From DATBVX01 sp963695985 (GTDB lineage Bacteria > Pseudomonadota > Gammaproteobacteria > Steroidobacterales > Steroidobacteraceae): DNA of 64,000 nt. The DNA is taken from positions 186,001-250,000 of the forward strand of contig CAVOIC010000012.1 in the NCBI GenBank assembly GCA_963695985.1. Reading direction: 5' to 3'. The translations under genes were made by a program, and so were the position numbers. A model generated the notes under the pieces. It was not told the origin of the DNA. It was given only the letters and a program-made list of their open reading frames with translations, and made no database searches. Numbering within the stretch: position 1 is the stretch's first letter; each line of letters opens with the position of its first letter. This document shows positions 52,153-61,027 of this stretch, one piece after another.

Positions 52153-52165
52153 GCGGCTCGATGAC

Positions 52166-53308
52166 TTGCGCCAGCGCCAGCTGTATCGGCGCCGGCGGGT
52201 CGTGCAGGACTGGCCGCAAGCCGACCGGGGCACCGTCGCCATCGTCGACGGGGTACGCCGGACGGTCTTCTGCAGCAATGACTACCTCGGCCTCGCCCAT
52301 CATCCACGCGTGATCGCCGCGCTGCGCGACGGTGCTGCACGCTACGGCGCCGGCAGTGGCGCCTCGCACCTCGTCACCGGACATAGCAGCGAGCATCAAG
52401 CGCTGGAAGAGCAGCTCGCGACGTTCACCGGGCGCGAGCGGGCGCTGCTGTTCTCGACGGGGTATATGGCCAATCTCGGTGTCGCCGCAGCGCTGGTCGG
52501 ACATGGCGATCAGGTGCTCGAGGATCGGCTCAATCATGCCTCGCTCCTCGACGCCGGCCTGTTGTCTGGCGCACGGTTCTCGCGCTACGCGCACTGTGAT
52601 GCCACCGCGCTCCAGGCCAGGCTCGTTGCGCGCGAGTCCGGCAACGCGCTGGTCATGACAGATGGCGTCTTCAGCATGGATGGCGATATCGCGCCGCTGG
52701 CGGCGTTGGTCCGGGTGGCCCAGGCGCAGGGGGCGTGGCTGATGGTCGATGATGCCCACGGCGTCGGCGTTCTTGGCCATCGGGGTCGCGGGACACTGGA
52801 ACACTGCGGGCTCGACGCTACACAGGTGCCGATACTGATGGGAACGCTCGGCAAAGCGCTGGGAACCTGCGGCGCATTCGTGGCGGGCGCCGAAGAGCTG
52901 ATCGAGTTTCTGATTCAGAAGGCCCGCACGTACATCTACACGACCGCGCTGCCGCCCGCGGTCGCGTCTGCGACCCGCGCGGCGTTGCGCCTCATCGACG
53001 AAGAAGCCTGGCGGCGCGAGCGATTGGTCACGAACATCGCGCGCTTTCGCGCCGCAGGGCACGCGGCGGGCATCGAGCTCACTGCTTCGACTACGCCGAT
53101 CCAGCCGCTCGTGCTCGGCAGCACGGCGAGCGCGCTCGCAGCGAGCGAGGCGCTGTGGGAACGAGGAATCTGGGTCACCGCCATTCGCCCGCCCACAGTC
53201 CCTGAAGGCACGGCACGACTGCGCATCACTTTGTCCGCCGTACACGAGGACGCGCAGATCGACGCCCTGGTCGAAGCCTTGGCGCAGATTCTGCGACAGC
53301 CGTCATGA
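52166..53308 (+). CDS. bioF: 8-amino-7-oxononanoate synthase
   Basis: At least 380 residues, a fold-type I PLP enzyme. SNDYLGL, the PLP Lys in GTLGKALG and VDDAHGVGVLG are visible. It condenses pimeloyl-ACP with alanine. The start is unclear: TTG 52166 is the first standard start codon, but homologous sequence (LLERLDDLRQRQ) continues upstream into the end of bioB, with only CTG codons at 52133 and 52145 available. Confidence 0.93.
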   Translation: MRQRQLYRRRRVVQDWPQADRGTVAIVDGVRRTVFCSNDYLGLAHHPRVIAALRDGAARYGAGSGASHLVTGHSSEHQALEEQLATFTGRERALLFSTGYMANLGVAAALVGHGDQVLEDRLNHASLLDAGLLSGARFSRYAHCDATALQARLVARESGNALVMTDGVFSMDGDIAPLAALVRVAQAQGAWLMVDDAHGVGVLGHRGRGTLEHCGLDATQVPILMGTLGKALGTCGAFVAGAEELIEFLIQKARTYIYTTALPPAVASATRAALRLIDEEAWRRERLVTNIARFRAAGHAAGIELTASTTPIQPLVLGSTASALAASEALWERGIWVTAIRPPTVPEGTARLRITLSAVHEDAQIDALVEALAQILRQPS

Positions 53309-54195
53309 AGCCGTCCCGCGTCCCGCCAACCGAGCCCTTCGCGCTCGACCGGCGCCAGGTACGTCGTGCTTTCGATCGCGCGAGCCGCGGCTACGATCGC
53401 GCGGCGGTGCTTCAGACCGAAGTCCGTCAGCGACTGCTTGCGCGTCTCCAGTATGTGAAGCTCGACCCGCGCGTGATCCTCGATGCCGGATGCGGCACGG
53501 CGCACTCTGCGCGTGAACTCAAACGCCGGTTCCCGCAAGCGCAGGTCATCGCGCTCGACATCGCGCCCGGGATGCTGCGCGAGGCGCGGCGCCAGCAGGG
53601 TTGGTTGCGCCGGTTCGCGCGCGTATGCGCCGATGCCGAGCGCATGCCGCTGGCGGATGCGAGCGTCGATCTCATCTTCAGCAACCTGATGCTGCAGTGG
53701 TGTGATGCGCCCGATGCCGCGTTCCATGAATTTCGGCGCGTGCTGAAGCCGCACGGCCTGCTGACTTTCAGCAGCTTCGGCCCGGACACGCTCAAGGAAT
53801 TGCGCGCCGCGTGGGCGACGGTCGATGCACATACTCATGTGAGCCGCTTCATCGACATGCATGACATCGGCGATGCCCTGGTGCGTGCGCGGCTCGCAGA
53901 ACCCGTCCTCGATGTCGAGCGCTTCACTCTCACTTACGGCACCGCGATCGAGCTGATGCAGGACCTAAAAGCCATCGGCGCGCGGAACGCCACCGCTGGC
54001 CGACCGGCCGGACTCACGGGCCGCGCTACGCTTGCCGCGGTTGCCGCAGGCTATGAACCGTTTCGAGCAGCAGGCCGGTTGCCCGCCACGTACGAGGTCG
54101 TCCTCGGTCAGGCCTGGGGCGCCGTCGCGCGCGGCGGAGAAGTCCACGTGCCGCTCAGCGAGATCGGTCGACGCCAAGGGCGGGAGCGGTCATGA
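53305..54195 (+). CDS. bioC: Malonyl-ACP O-methyltransferase
   Basis: 296 residues, class I SAM methyltransferase: motif I is VILDAGCGTAHSARELK, and the C-terminal helical lid is present. It methylates malonyl-ACP to disguise it for pimelate synthesis. ATG 53305 overlaps the bioF stop (ATGA), and its own stop overlaps bioD the same way. The pimeloyl-ACP esterase gene (bioH type) often found between bioF and bioC is absent here. Confidence 0.93.
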   Translation: MKPSRVPPTEPFALDRRQVRRAFDRASRGYDRAAVLQTEVRQRLLARLQYVKLDPRVILDAGCGTAHSARELKRRFPQAQVIALDIAPGMLREARRQQGWLRRFARVCADAERMPLADASVDLIFSNLMLQWCDAPDAAFHEFRRVLKPHGLLTFSSFGPDTLKELRAAWATVDAHTHVSRFIDMHDIGDALVRARLAEPVLDVERFTLTYGTAIELMQDLKAIGARNATAGRPAGLTGRATLAAVAAGYEPFRAAGRLPATYEVVLGQAWGAVARGGEVHVPLSEIGRRQGRERS

Positions 54196-54875
54196 GCCGC
54201 AAGCCTTTATTCGTCACTGGAACCGATACTGGCGTGGGCAAGACGCTCATCGCGGCGGCGCTGCTGCGCGGCCTGCGCGCGCGTGGGCACAAGGTCGCCG
54301 GGATGAAGCCTGTGGCTTCCGGGGCACGCCAGACGGCCGAGGGCTGGATCAATGACGACGCGCTGGCCCTGATGGCCGAGGCGAGCGTTCCGGCGCCCTA
54401 TCGCATCGTCAACCCTTACTCGTTCGATCCCGCAGTCGCGCCCCACATCGCCGCCGTCGAGGCCGGCGTGCGCATCGATCTGCGCGAAATCGAGCGTGCG
54501 TTCCGAATACTCTCAGGCCTGACCGACATCGTAGTAGTAGAAGGCGCCGGCGGCTGGCTCACGCCACTGAATGAGCGCGAGTCCTTCGCCGACCTCGCGC
54601 GCACCATCCACGCGCGGGTGGTGATGGTGGTAGGAATGCGCCTCGGGTGCCTCAACCACGCGCTGCTGACGGCGCAGGCTGTTCAGGCGAGCGGTCAGCG
54701 GCTGATCGGGTGGGTCGCCAACGGCATCGATCCCGGATTGGAGCGCGCCTCCGACAACTTGCGCAGCCTTGAGCAGCGCCTGGCGGCGCCTTTCCTGGGG
54801 AGTGTTCCGCACCAGGTCGAGCCCTCGGCCGCTTTCACCAGCGACTGCCTCGACTTCGGCCGCCTGGGACTTTGA
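54192..54875 (+). CDS. bioD: Dethiobiotin synthetase
   Basis: 227 residues. P-loop GTDTGVGKT, the Lys of MKPVASG and VEGAGGWLTPL define the family. It closes the ureido ring of dethiobiotin using CO2 and ATP. Last gene of bioBFCD; the aminotransferase bioA is not in the window. Confidence 0.96.
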   Translation: MSRKPLFVTGTDTGVGKTLIAAALLRGLRARGHKVAGMKPVASGARQTAEGWINDDALALMAEASVPAPYRIVNPYSFDPAVAPHIAAVEAGVRIDLREIERAFRILSGLTDIVVVEGAGGWLTPLNERESFADLARTIHARVVMVVGMRLGCLNHALLTAQAVQASGQRLIGWVANGIDPGLERASDNLRSLEQRLAAPFLGSVPHQVEPSAAFTSDCLDFGRLGL

Positions 54876-54891
54876 GGACGCGGTTAAGGTT

Positions 54892-54920
54892 TTGAGTCAC
54901 GTCGAAATTTCGCCTACCAT
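54892..54920 (+). promoter_or_regulatory. Promoter for the DUF2244-cox operon
   Basis: TTGAGT (54892-54897) and TACCAT (54915-54920) are 17 bases apart, each matching 4 of 6 consensus bases. The predicted start is about 14 bases before the DUF2244 ATG at 54941 and 17 bases or more after the bioD stop, separating the biotin operon from the oxidase operon. Confidence 0.5.
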
Positions 54921-54940
54921 GCGCGCTCTGGCGGGCGGGC

Positions 54941-55474
54941 ATGGCGCAAACGACGACAGCAGCCGAACAGGATTTCACCTACCGCGTCGAGCTGCGACCC
55001 AACTGCTCGCTGAGCGTGGCGGGAGCACTCCTCTTCTTTGGGAGCCTGTGCGCGCTGTCGTTCGCGATTGCGGGGCTGTTCGTAACCCAGGGCTTCTGGC
55101 CAGTATTGCCCTTCGCCGGGCTCGAAATGCTCGCGCTCGGTTGGGCACTGTGGCTGAGCCTGCGGGCGCGTCATGTACGGCAGCGCGTGAGTGTGGCGCC
55201 GGACCGGATCGTGATCGAGCTGACAACGCACACCAGCGCGGAGTGCCTCGTGTTTCCTCGGCACTGGGCCAAGGTTACACTTCGCGCCTCGTATACGCCG
55301 CTGCATCCCAGCCGGCTGCTGATCGAATCCCACGGTCGCGCGTGCGAGATCGGCGGGTTCCTCACGGAAGAAGAGCGGTGCGGGCTTGCGGCACGGCTCA
55401 AGCAGGTGATCGGCACCATCAACGAATCGCCACCCCTCGAAATTCGTGGGGCGGAACGGGTCGCGGCGCGCTGA
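54941..55474 (+). CDS. DUF2244 membrane protein beside the oxidase operon
   Basis: 177 residues. Two transmembrane helices (about 25-47 and 55-73) are followed by a soluble beta-rich domain with conserved Arg. DUF2244 proteins usually lie next to cytochrome oxidase genes but have no defined job; assembly or membrane insertion support is a common guess. It lies 36 bases before coxB. Confidence 0.88.
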   Translation: MAQTTTAAEQDFTYRVELRPNCSLSVAGALLFFGSLCALSFAIAGLFVTQGFWPVLPFAGLEMLALGWALWLSLRARHVRQRVSVAPDRIVIELTTHTSAECLVFPRHWAKVTLRASYTPLHPSRLLIESHGRACEIGGFLTEEERCGLAARLKQVIGTINESPPLEIRGAERVAAR

Positions 55475-55510
55475 CGGCAGTTCGAATTCAAACGTGGAGC
55501 TCAAGTCTCA

Positions 55511-56416
55511 ATGGGTATGAATCGCGCATCCACCCTCCGCCGCGGCGCCACGTTCCTGGCTCTGGCCTGGGCGGCTCCAGTGTTCGCAGCGCGGGACCTG
55601 AACATGCCGATCGGCGTCACCGAGATCAGCACCGAGATCTATGACCTGCACATGCGGATCTTCTGGTGGTGCGTGACCATCGCGATCGTGGTGTTCGGCG
55701 TGATGATCTATTCGATCGCGACCTTCCGTAAGTCGCGGGGCGCGGTCGCCGACGTCAAGCTGACGCACAGCACCAAGGTCGAGGTGATCTGGACCCTCGT
55801 GCCGATCGCGATCCTGGTGATCATGGCGGTCCCGGCGGCGAAGACGCTCATTCAGATCGAGGACACGCGCAACACCGAGCTCACGATCAAGGTCACGGGC
55901 TACCAGTGGAAGTGGCATTACGACTATCTGGACAAGGGCGTGAGCTTTTTCTCGCAGCTCGCGCAATCGAGCAATGCCGCGCGGCAGCTCGGCTCCGGCA
56001 TAGACCCCAACACCGTACCGAACTACCTGCTCGACGTGGACAACCCGCTGGTCGTGCCGGCGGGTACCAAGGTACGCCTGCTGCTGACTTCCAGCGACGT
56101 GATCCACGCCTGGTGGGTACCGACCTTCGGCGTGAAAAAGGACGCGATTCCCGGATTCGTAAACGAGGCCTGGTTCCGGGTGAAAAAGGACAGGGTCGGC
56201 ACCTATCGCGGACAGTGTGCCGAGCTGTGTGGCCGTGACCACGGCTACATGCCGATCGTGGTCGAGGTCAAGAGCACGGCCGACTTCGAAGCGTGGCTCA
56301 AGGCAAAGCAGGATGAAGCCCGACAGGCCGCAGCGCCTGCCGCGAATCCTGCGTCAATGCAATTGCCGGCGCCTGCCGAGCCGGCTTCCGCCAGCACCAT
56401 TGCCCAGACGAACTGA
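55511..56416 (+). CDS. coxB: Cytochrome c oxidase subunit II (CuA)
   Basis: 301 residues. Signal peptide, two transmembrane helices (about 47-70 and 93-112), then the cupredoxin domain with CuA ligands H199, C236, C240, H244 and M247 (CAELCGRDHGYM). It accepts electrons from cytochrome c. A low-complexity Ala/Pro tail of about 40 residues follows, without haem motifs, unlike the second subunit II at 61028-62386. Confidence 0.96.
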   Translation: MGMNRASTLRRGATFLALAWAAPVFAARDLNMPIGVTEISTEIYDLHMRIFWWCVTIAIVVFGVMIYSIATFRKSRGAVADVKLTHSTKVEVIWTLVPIAILVIMAVPAAKTLIQIEDTRNTELTIKVTGYQWKWHYDYLDKGVSFFSQLAQSSNAARQLGSGIDPNTVPNYLLDVDNPLVVPAGTKVRLLLTSSDVIHAWWVPTFGVKKDAIPGFVNEAWFRVKKDRVGTYRGQCAELCGRDHGYMPIVVEVKSTADFEAWLKAKQDEARQAAAPAANPASMQLPAPAEPASASTIAQTN

Positions 56417-56443
56417 AGCGAACCAGGAGCGGAGATCCACACG

Positions 56444-58084
56444 ATGGCCACGCAGCACGCCCAGGCACCTACCGACGCCGCGCACTCGCACCACGACGGG
56501 AAGCCTGCCGGCATCAAGCGCTGGCTGTTTACTACCAATCACAAGGACATCGGCACGCTGTACCTGCTGTTCGCGTGCGTGATGTTCTTTGTCGGCGGCT
56601 CGATGGCGATGGTGATCCGCGCTGAGCTCTTCCAGCCAGGCCTGCAGATCGTCGATCCGGGATTTTTCAACACCATGACGACGATGCACGCGCTGATCAT
56701 GATCTTCGGCGCGGTCATGCCGGCGTTTGTGGGGCTCGCGAACTGGATGATCCCGTTGCAGCTTGGCGCCCCGGACATGGCGCTGCCGCGCATGAACAAC
56801 TACAGCTTCTGGATCCTGCCGTTCGCGTTCACGTTGCTGCTGCTCACCCTGGTAATCCCGGGCGGTGGTCCTGCGGCCGGCTGGACGTTGTATCCGCCCC
56901 TGTCGCTGCAGGCCGGCGACAGCCTGCCGTTCACGATCTTCGCGATCCATCTCATGGGCGCCTCCTCGATCATGGGCGCCATCAACGTGATCGTGACGAT
57001 CATGAACATGCGCATGAGGGGCATGTCGCTGCTGCACATGCCGCTGTTTTGCTGGACCTGGCTGATTACGGCCTACCTGCTGCTCGCGGTCATGCCGGTG
57101 CTCGCGGGCGCAGTGACAATGCTGCTCACCGATCACTACTTCGGTACCAGGTTTTTCAGCGCCGCGGGCGGCGGCGACCCGGTAATGTTCCAGCACATCT
57201 TCTGGTTTTTCGGTCACCCCGAGGTCTACATCCTGATCCTACCGGCATTCGGCATCGTCTCGGAGGTCATTCCGACGTTTTCGCGCAAGCCGCTGTTCGG
57301 TTACGGCGCGATGGTTTACGTGAGCGCGAGCATCGCGTTCCTGTCGTTTGTCGTCTGGGCGCACCACATGTTCACCGTCGGCATGCCGCTCGCCGGGGAG
57401 CTGTTCTTCATGCTCTCGACCATGCTGATCGCAGTGCCCACCGGCGTGAAGGTGTTCAACTGGACCACGACCATGTGGAAGGGGTCGCTCTCGTTCGAGC
57501 CGCCGATGCTGTTCGCCCTCGCATTCCTGTTCCTGTTCACGATCGGTGGGTTCTCCGGACTCATGCTCGCGATCGTGCCCGCCGACTTCCAGTACCAGGA
57601 TACCTACTTCGTGGTCGCGCACTTCCACTACGTGCTGGTGCCAGGCGCGGTATTCGGCATCATGGCTGGCGTGTACTACTGGTTACCGAAGTGGACCGGC
57701 CACATGTACGACTTGAAGCTCGCCACCTGGCACTTCTGGCTGTCGGCGATCTTCGTCAACGTGCTGTTCTTCCCGCAGCATTTCCTCGGGCTCGCCGGCA
57801 TGCCGCGCCGCATTCCCGACTACGCCACGCAGTTCGCCGACTGGAACTGGTGGTCCTCGATCGGCGCATTCGGCTTCGGGCTCGCGCAGCTGCTGTTCCC
57901 CTACGTAATCTGGAAGTGCGTAAAGGGCGGTGCAAAGGCGACCGATGATGTGTGGGAGGGTTCGCATGGTCTGGAGTGGCTGCTGCCCTCGCCGCCCCCG
58001 TACCACAGCTGGAGCGAGCCGCCGCAGGTCAAGTGGACCGAGGAATGGGGTGAGTTTGATCCACACGTAGGGCAGGGGAAGTAG
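56444..58084 (+). CDS. ctaD: Cytochrome c oxidase subunit I
   Basis: 546 residues and twelve helices, A1-type haem-copper oxidase. Haem and copper ligands are in TTMHALIMIF, FFGHPEVYIL (with the cross-linked Tyr and E286-type Glu), WAHHMF and VVAHFHYVL. The D-channel and K-channel features of aa3 oxidases are kept. It ends with TAG directly before the 40-residue gene's ATG. Confidence 0.97.
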   Translation: MATQHAQAPTDAAHSHHDGKPAGIKRWLFTTNHKDIGTLYLLFACVMFFVGGSMAMVIRAELFQPGLQIVDPGFFNTMTTMHALIMIFGAVMPAFVGLANWMIPLQLGAPDMALPRMNNYSFWILPFAFTLLLLTLVIPGGGPAAGWTLYPPLSLQAGDSLPFTIFAIHLMGASSIMGAINVIVTIMNMRMRGMSLLHMPLFCWTWLITAYLLLAVMPVLAGAVTMLLTDHYFGTRFFSAAGGGDPVMFQHIFWFFGHPEVYILILPAFGIVSEVIPTFSRKPLFGYGAMVYVSASIAFLSFVVWAHHMFTVGMPLAGELFFMLSTMLIAVPTGVKVFNWTTTMWKGSLSFEPPMLFALAFLFLFTIGGFSGLMLAIVPADFQYQDTYFVVAHFHYVLVPGAVFGIMAGVYYWLPKWTGHMYDLKLATWHFWLSAIFVNVLFFPQHFLGLAGMPRRIPDYATQFADWNWWSSIGAFGFGLAQLLFPYVIWKCVKGGAKATDDVWEGSHGLEWLLPSPPPYHSWSEPPQVKWTEEWGEFDPHVGQGK

Positions 58085-58207
58085 ATGGCGCTCGCCGGCA
58101 TCGATTCCGAACGCCGCCGCAGGGTACGCCGCATGGCCATCGGGCTTGCGCTGGTGGCGCTCGGCTTCTACGTCGGTTTCATCCTGCTCGGCGTCCATCG
58201 ATCATGA
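58085..58207 (+). CDS. One-helix small protein of the oxidase operon, 40 aa
   Basis: A 40-codon gene with no spacing after ctaD and a four-base ATGA overlap with ctaG (58204-58207). An Arg-rich N-terminal segment (SERRRRVRRM) is followed by one transmembrane helix (AIGLALVALGFYVGFILLG). Small membrane proteins at this place, between subunit I and Cox11, are annotated in other proteobacteria as small assembly proteins of cytochrome oxidase. The precise start and stop fit makes a chance frame unlikely. Confidence 0.8.
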   Translation: MALAGIDSERRRRVRRMAIGLALVALGFYVGFILLGVHRS

Positions 58208-58779
58208 CCGGGCCTCATTCATCGCGCGTCTCAGCGCGGGCGCATCGCTCGCTCACGCTGAGCCTGTGTCTCATGGTGCTCGGCAGTTTCGCGTTCGGAT
58301 TTGCGCTGGTGCCACTGTACAACGTGCTCTGCGCGCTGACCGGCGCCGGAGATCGTGACGTTTTGACGACACCTGCAGTGGCGGTCGAGGCCCCCGACGC
58401 TAGCCGCAGCATCACCGTGGAGTTCGTTGCCAATCTGCCGAGTCATGGCAGTTTCGAGTTTCGGCCGACGGTGGCCGAGATGCAGGTGCAGCCGGGCCGG
58501 TTGTACGAGACCGCGTTCTTCGCGCGCAACCTGACGGGTCGTGACACGGTGGCGCAGGCGGTGCCGAGCGTGGCGCCGAGTCGCGCCACCGCTTTCTTTC
58601 GCAAGACCGAATGCTTTTGCTTCACGCCACAGCACTTCGCCAAGGGAGAAGGCCGCGACATGACGGTACGTTTCATCGTCGATCCGAAGCTGCCCGCCGA
58701 CGTCGATCGCATTACACTGGCTTACGTGTTCTACGGGCGTTCACAGCTCACCACCACTGCGCAAACCACCAACCGCTAG
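58204..58779 (+). CDS. ctaG: Cytochrome c oxidase assembly factor CtaG (Cox11)
   Basis: 191 residues. An N-terminal transmembrane helix is followed by a periplasmic Ig-like domain with the copper-binding motif ECFCFTPQ. It delivers copper to the CuB site of subunit I. ATG 58204 overlaps the small gene's stop. Expected position between ctaD and ctaE. Confidence 0.95.
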   Translation: MTGPHSSRVSARAHRSLTLSLCLMVLGSFAFGFALVPLYNVLCALTGAGDRDVLTTPAVAVEAPDASRSITVEFVANLPSHGSFEFRPTVAEMQVQPGRLYETAFFARNLTGRDTVAQAVPSVAPSRATAFFRKTECFCFTPQHFAKGEGRDMTVRFIVDPKLPADVDRITLAYVFYGRSQLTTTAQTTNR

Positions 58780-58802
58780 TTTTTTTCACTTCCGGTACTC
58801 CC

Positions 58803-59690
58803 ATGTCCCGCGAACACGAAGCACACGATCCCAACGAGTATTACGTGCCGCACGGCAGCCCCTGGCCGTTCTACGGCTCGGTGACGCTGTTCGTGCTGAT
58901 GTTCGGCGCGGCTGCCTATCTCAACGATTGGGCCGGTGCGCTCGGGGCGTGGACGCTGCTGCCGGGCTTCGTGATGCTCGCGCTGCTGTTCGTCTTCTGG
59001 TTCGGAACGGTCATCGGGGAGAGTGAGCGCGGCATCTTCAACCTGCAGGTCGATCGCAGCTTTCGCATGGGGATGATGTGGTTCATCTTCTCGGAAGTGA
59101 TGTTCTTCGCCGCATTCTTCGGTGCGCTGTTCTATGCGCGGACGTTGTCGGTGCCGTGGCTGGGTGGCGAAGGGGTGAAGATCTTCACCAACCTGCTGCT
59201 GTGGAAGAATTACACCAGCGCATGGCCGACCAACGGACCGGCCGCTGTCGGCGGCGATTTCGAAACCATCCCCGCGTTCGGCTTGCCCGCACTCAACACC
59301 GCGATCCTGCTCTCGAGCGGCGTGACGGTAACGATCGCACACCACGCCTTGCGAGCCGGCAAACGCGGCGTGCTCGCCATCTTTCTAGCGGCGACCTTTC
59401 TGCTCGGCTTCCTGTTCGTCGCACTGCAGGCCACGGAGTACGGTGAGGCCTATAAGCATCTCAACCTCAAGCTCTCGACGGGTGTCTACGGCTCGACCTT
59501 CTTCATGCTGACCGGGTTTCACGGCATGCACGTCACCGTCGGCGCGATCATGCTCCTGGTGATCTGGCTGCGCTGCCTTAAGGGTCACTTTACGCCGCAA
59601 CGCCATTTTGCCTTCGAGGCGGTCGCCTGGTACTGGCACTTCGTCGACGTCGTATGGCTGGCCTTGTTCGTATTTGTGTATTGGATTTGA
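58803..59690 (+). CDS. ctaE: Cytochrome c oxidase subunit III
   Basis: 295 residues and seven helices. YYVPHGSPWPFYGS at the start, FSEVMFFAAFFGAL with the conserved Glu, and the final FEAVAWYWHFVDVVWL are diagnostic. ATG 58803 begins 23 bases after the ctaG stop; the frame is open further upstream but that part overlaps ctaG. Confidence 0.96.
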   Translation: MSREHEAHDPNEYYVPHGSPWPFYGSVTLFVLMFGAAAYLNDWAGALGAWTLLPGFVMLALLFVFWFGTVIGESERGIFNLQVDRSFRMGMMWFIFSEVMFFAAFFGALFYARTLSVPWLGGEGVKIFTNLLLWKNYTSAWPTNGPAAVGGDFETIPAFGLPALNTAILLSSGVTVTIAHHALRAGKRGVLAIFLAATFLLGFLFVALQATEYGEAYKHLNLKLSTGVYGSTFFMLTGFHGMHVTVGAIMLLVIWLRCLKGHFTPQRHFAFEAVAWYWHFVDVVWLALFVFVYWI

Positions 59691-59740
59691 GAGAAGCCGT
59701 TAGTGATTAGCACCCCGTTCCTTACTACAAAGAACTGCCA

Positions 59741-60244
59741 ATGACCAAAAGACGCTACGCGATGAACGTCTCGATCATTCTCGGTATCAGTGTGGTGTTG
59801 ATGCTGTTCATGTTCGTTCTTGTGTCCCATCACCGCGGCACCTCCGACCGAGCCCGACTGGATCGCAGCACGCTGCTGGCCACCGGTTCGAGTGTGGCCG
59901 AGCGCATCAAGCCCTTTGGTCAAGTCAGCGTCGCTTCGGCGGAAACTCAGCAGGAGCCGGTAAAAACCGCGGTGGCCGCGGCGCCGCCCAGTCGAGACGG
60001 GCAACAGGTCTACCAGGCGACTTGCGTCGTCTGCCACGGTGCCGGTATCGCCGGCGCGCCGAAGCTGGCTGATAAGGGCCAGTGGGCTGCGCACATCGCC
60101 AAGGGCATCGACACTCTCTACGCCAGCGCCCTCAATGGGATACAGGGGAGCGCGGGAGTGATGCCGGCCAGAGGCGGAAACCCGGCGCTGAGCAACGCCG
60201 AGGTCAAGGCCGCCGTCGACTATATGGTGGCGCTGTCGAAATAA
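59741..60244 (+). CDS. Membrane-anchored class I cytochrome c (c5-like)
   Basis: 167 residues. One N-terminal helix (about 9-29) anchors it; a linker precedes a cytochrome c domain with haem motif CVVCHG and the distal Met in SAGVMPARGG. It is a plausible electron donor to the oxidases on either side. It is the first gene with visibly lower GC. Convergent with the SCO gene. Confidence 0.92.
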   Translation: MTKRRYAMNVSIILGISVVLMLFMFVLVSHHRGTSDRARLDRSTLLATGSSVAERIKPFGQVSVASAETQQEPVKTAVAAAPPSRDGQQVYQATCVVCHGAGIAGAPKLADKGQWAAHIAKGIDTLYASALNGIQGSAGVMPARGGNPALSNAEVKAAVDYMVALSK

Positions 60245-60262
60245 GCGCTAGAACCCGCCATC

Positions 60263-60925
60263 TCATGGCGCATTGCCTGCTTCAAGCTCCCGCACCACTT
60301 TGAAACGCTTGCTGATAGCCTCTGCATCATAAGGCGGCGTGAACACGGCATGATATCGGGCTCGCGGATCCAACAGAAATACCCCCGCGCTGTGATAGAC
60401 GGGATAGTTTTCCATACCCGGCGTGATCACGACCTGATACGCGGCGTCCAGTTGGCCAGCCAGGTTACTGATCTGCGCGTTATCTCCCGTCACGCCGAGA
60501 AAGGACGTATCAAAATAGTCCACGTATTGCCTGAGCTTGCTGGCGGTATCGCGATTCGGATCTACTGAGATAAAGACGAACTGGATATCGTCGGCGCCGA
60601 CCGTGTTTTTGGCGATGCTTTCGTGCGCGCGGGCCAGTACCGCCAGGGTCGTCGGACAGACGTCCGGGCAGTGGGTGAAACCGAAAAAGAGAAACGACCA
60701 TTTACCCTTCAAGCTTGCAAGATCAAATACCCGATTCTCTTGATCCGTGAGCGCAAAGGCCGTCAGTGGCTTCGGATCAGGAAACAATGTGATTACCTGA
60801 TCCGGCAGCAACCTGACCCGCGAATGGTGTTCCCGATATATTTCAGCGAGCCACACTCCGGCAAGCGTCGCGGCCAGCGCGACGGTTGTGATCATGATGC
60901 TGAATTTGAGAGATATCTTGTTCAT
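60263..60925 (-). CDS. SCO1/SenC-family copper chaperone
   Basis: 220 residues. An N-terminal helix anchors a thioredoxin-fold domain with copper motif CPDVC (in THCPDVCPT) and the third ligand His in YPVYHSAGVF. SCO proteins load copper into the CuA site of subunit II; it is divergent from a second subunit II gene at 61028, so it probably serves that enzyme. Confidence 0.93.
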   Translation of the reverse strand: MNKISLKFSIMITTVALAATLAGVWLAEIYREHHSRVRLLPDQVITLFPDPKPLTAFALTDQENRVFDLASLKGKWSFLFFGFTHCPDVCPTTLAVLARAHESIAKNTVGADDIQFVFISVDPNRDTASKLRQYVDYFDTSFLGVTGDNAQISNLAGQLDAAYQVVITPGMENYPVYHSAGVFLLDPRARYHAVFTPPYDAEAISKRFKVVRELEAGNAP

Positions 60926-60997
60926 GACTGCTCGATGACGAAATCCTGAATCCGCCGCCGACTACTTCGTGGCGCGGTCGTCATTCATCGCCTGCGG

Positions 60998-61003
60998 TAT
61001 ACT
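60998..61003 (+). promoter_or_regulatory. Candidate -10 for the second oxidase operon
   Basis: TATACT (5 of 6 consensus bases) lies 24 bases before ATG 61028; no good -35 is seen at 16-18 bases. The 102-base divergent gap should also hold the SCO promoter. Confidence 0.35.
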
Positions 61004-61027
61004 GCCGTATCATCCGGGCGCATCGCT

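Noticed and set aside
60256..60270. CGCCAT-CTC-ATGGCG hairpin between the cytochrome and SCO genes as a terminator
   Set aside because: The stem is short, overlaps the SCO stop and lacks a T-rich tail.
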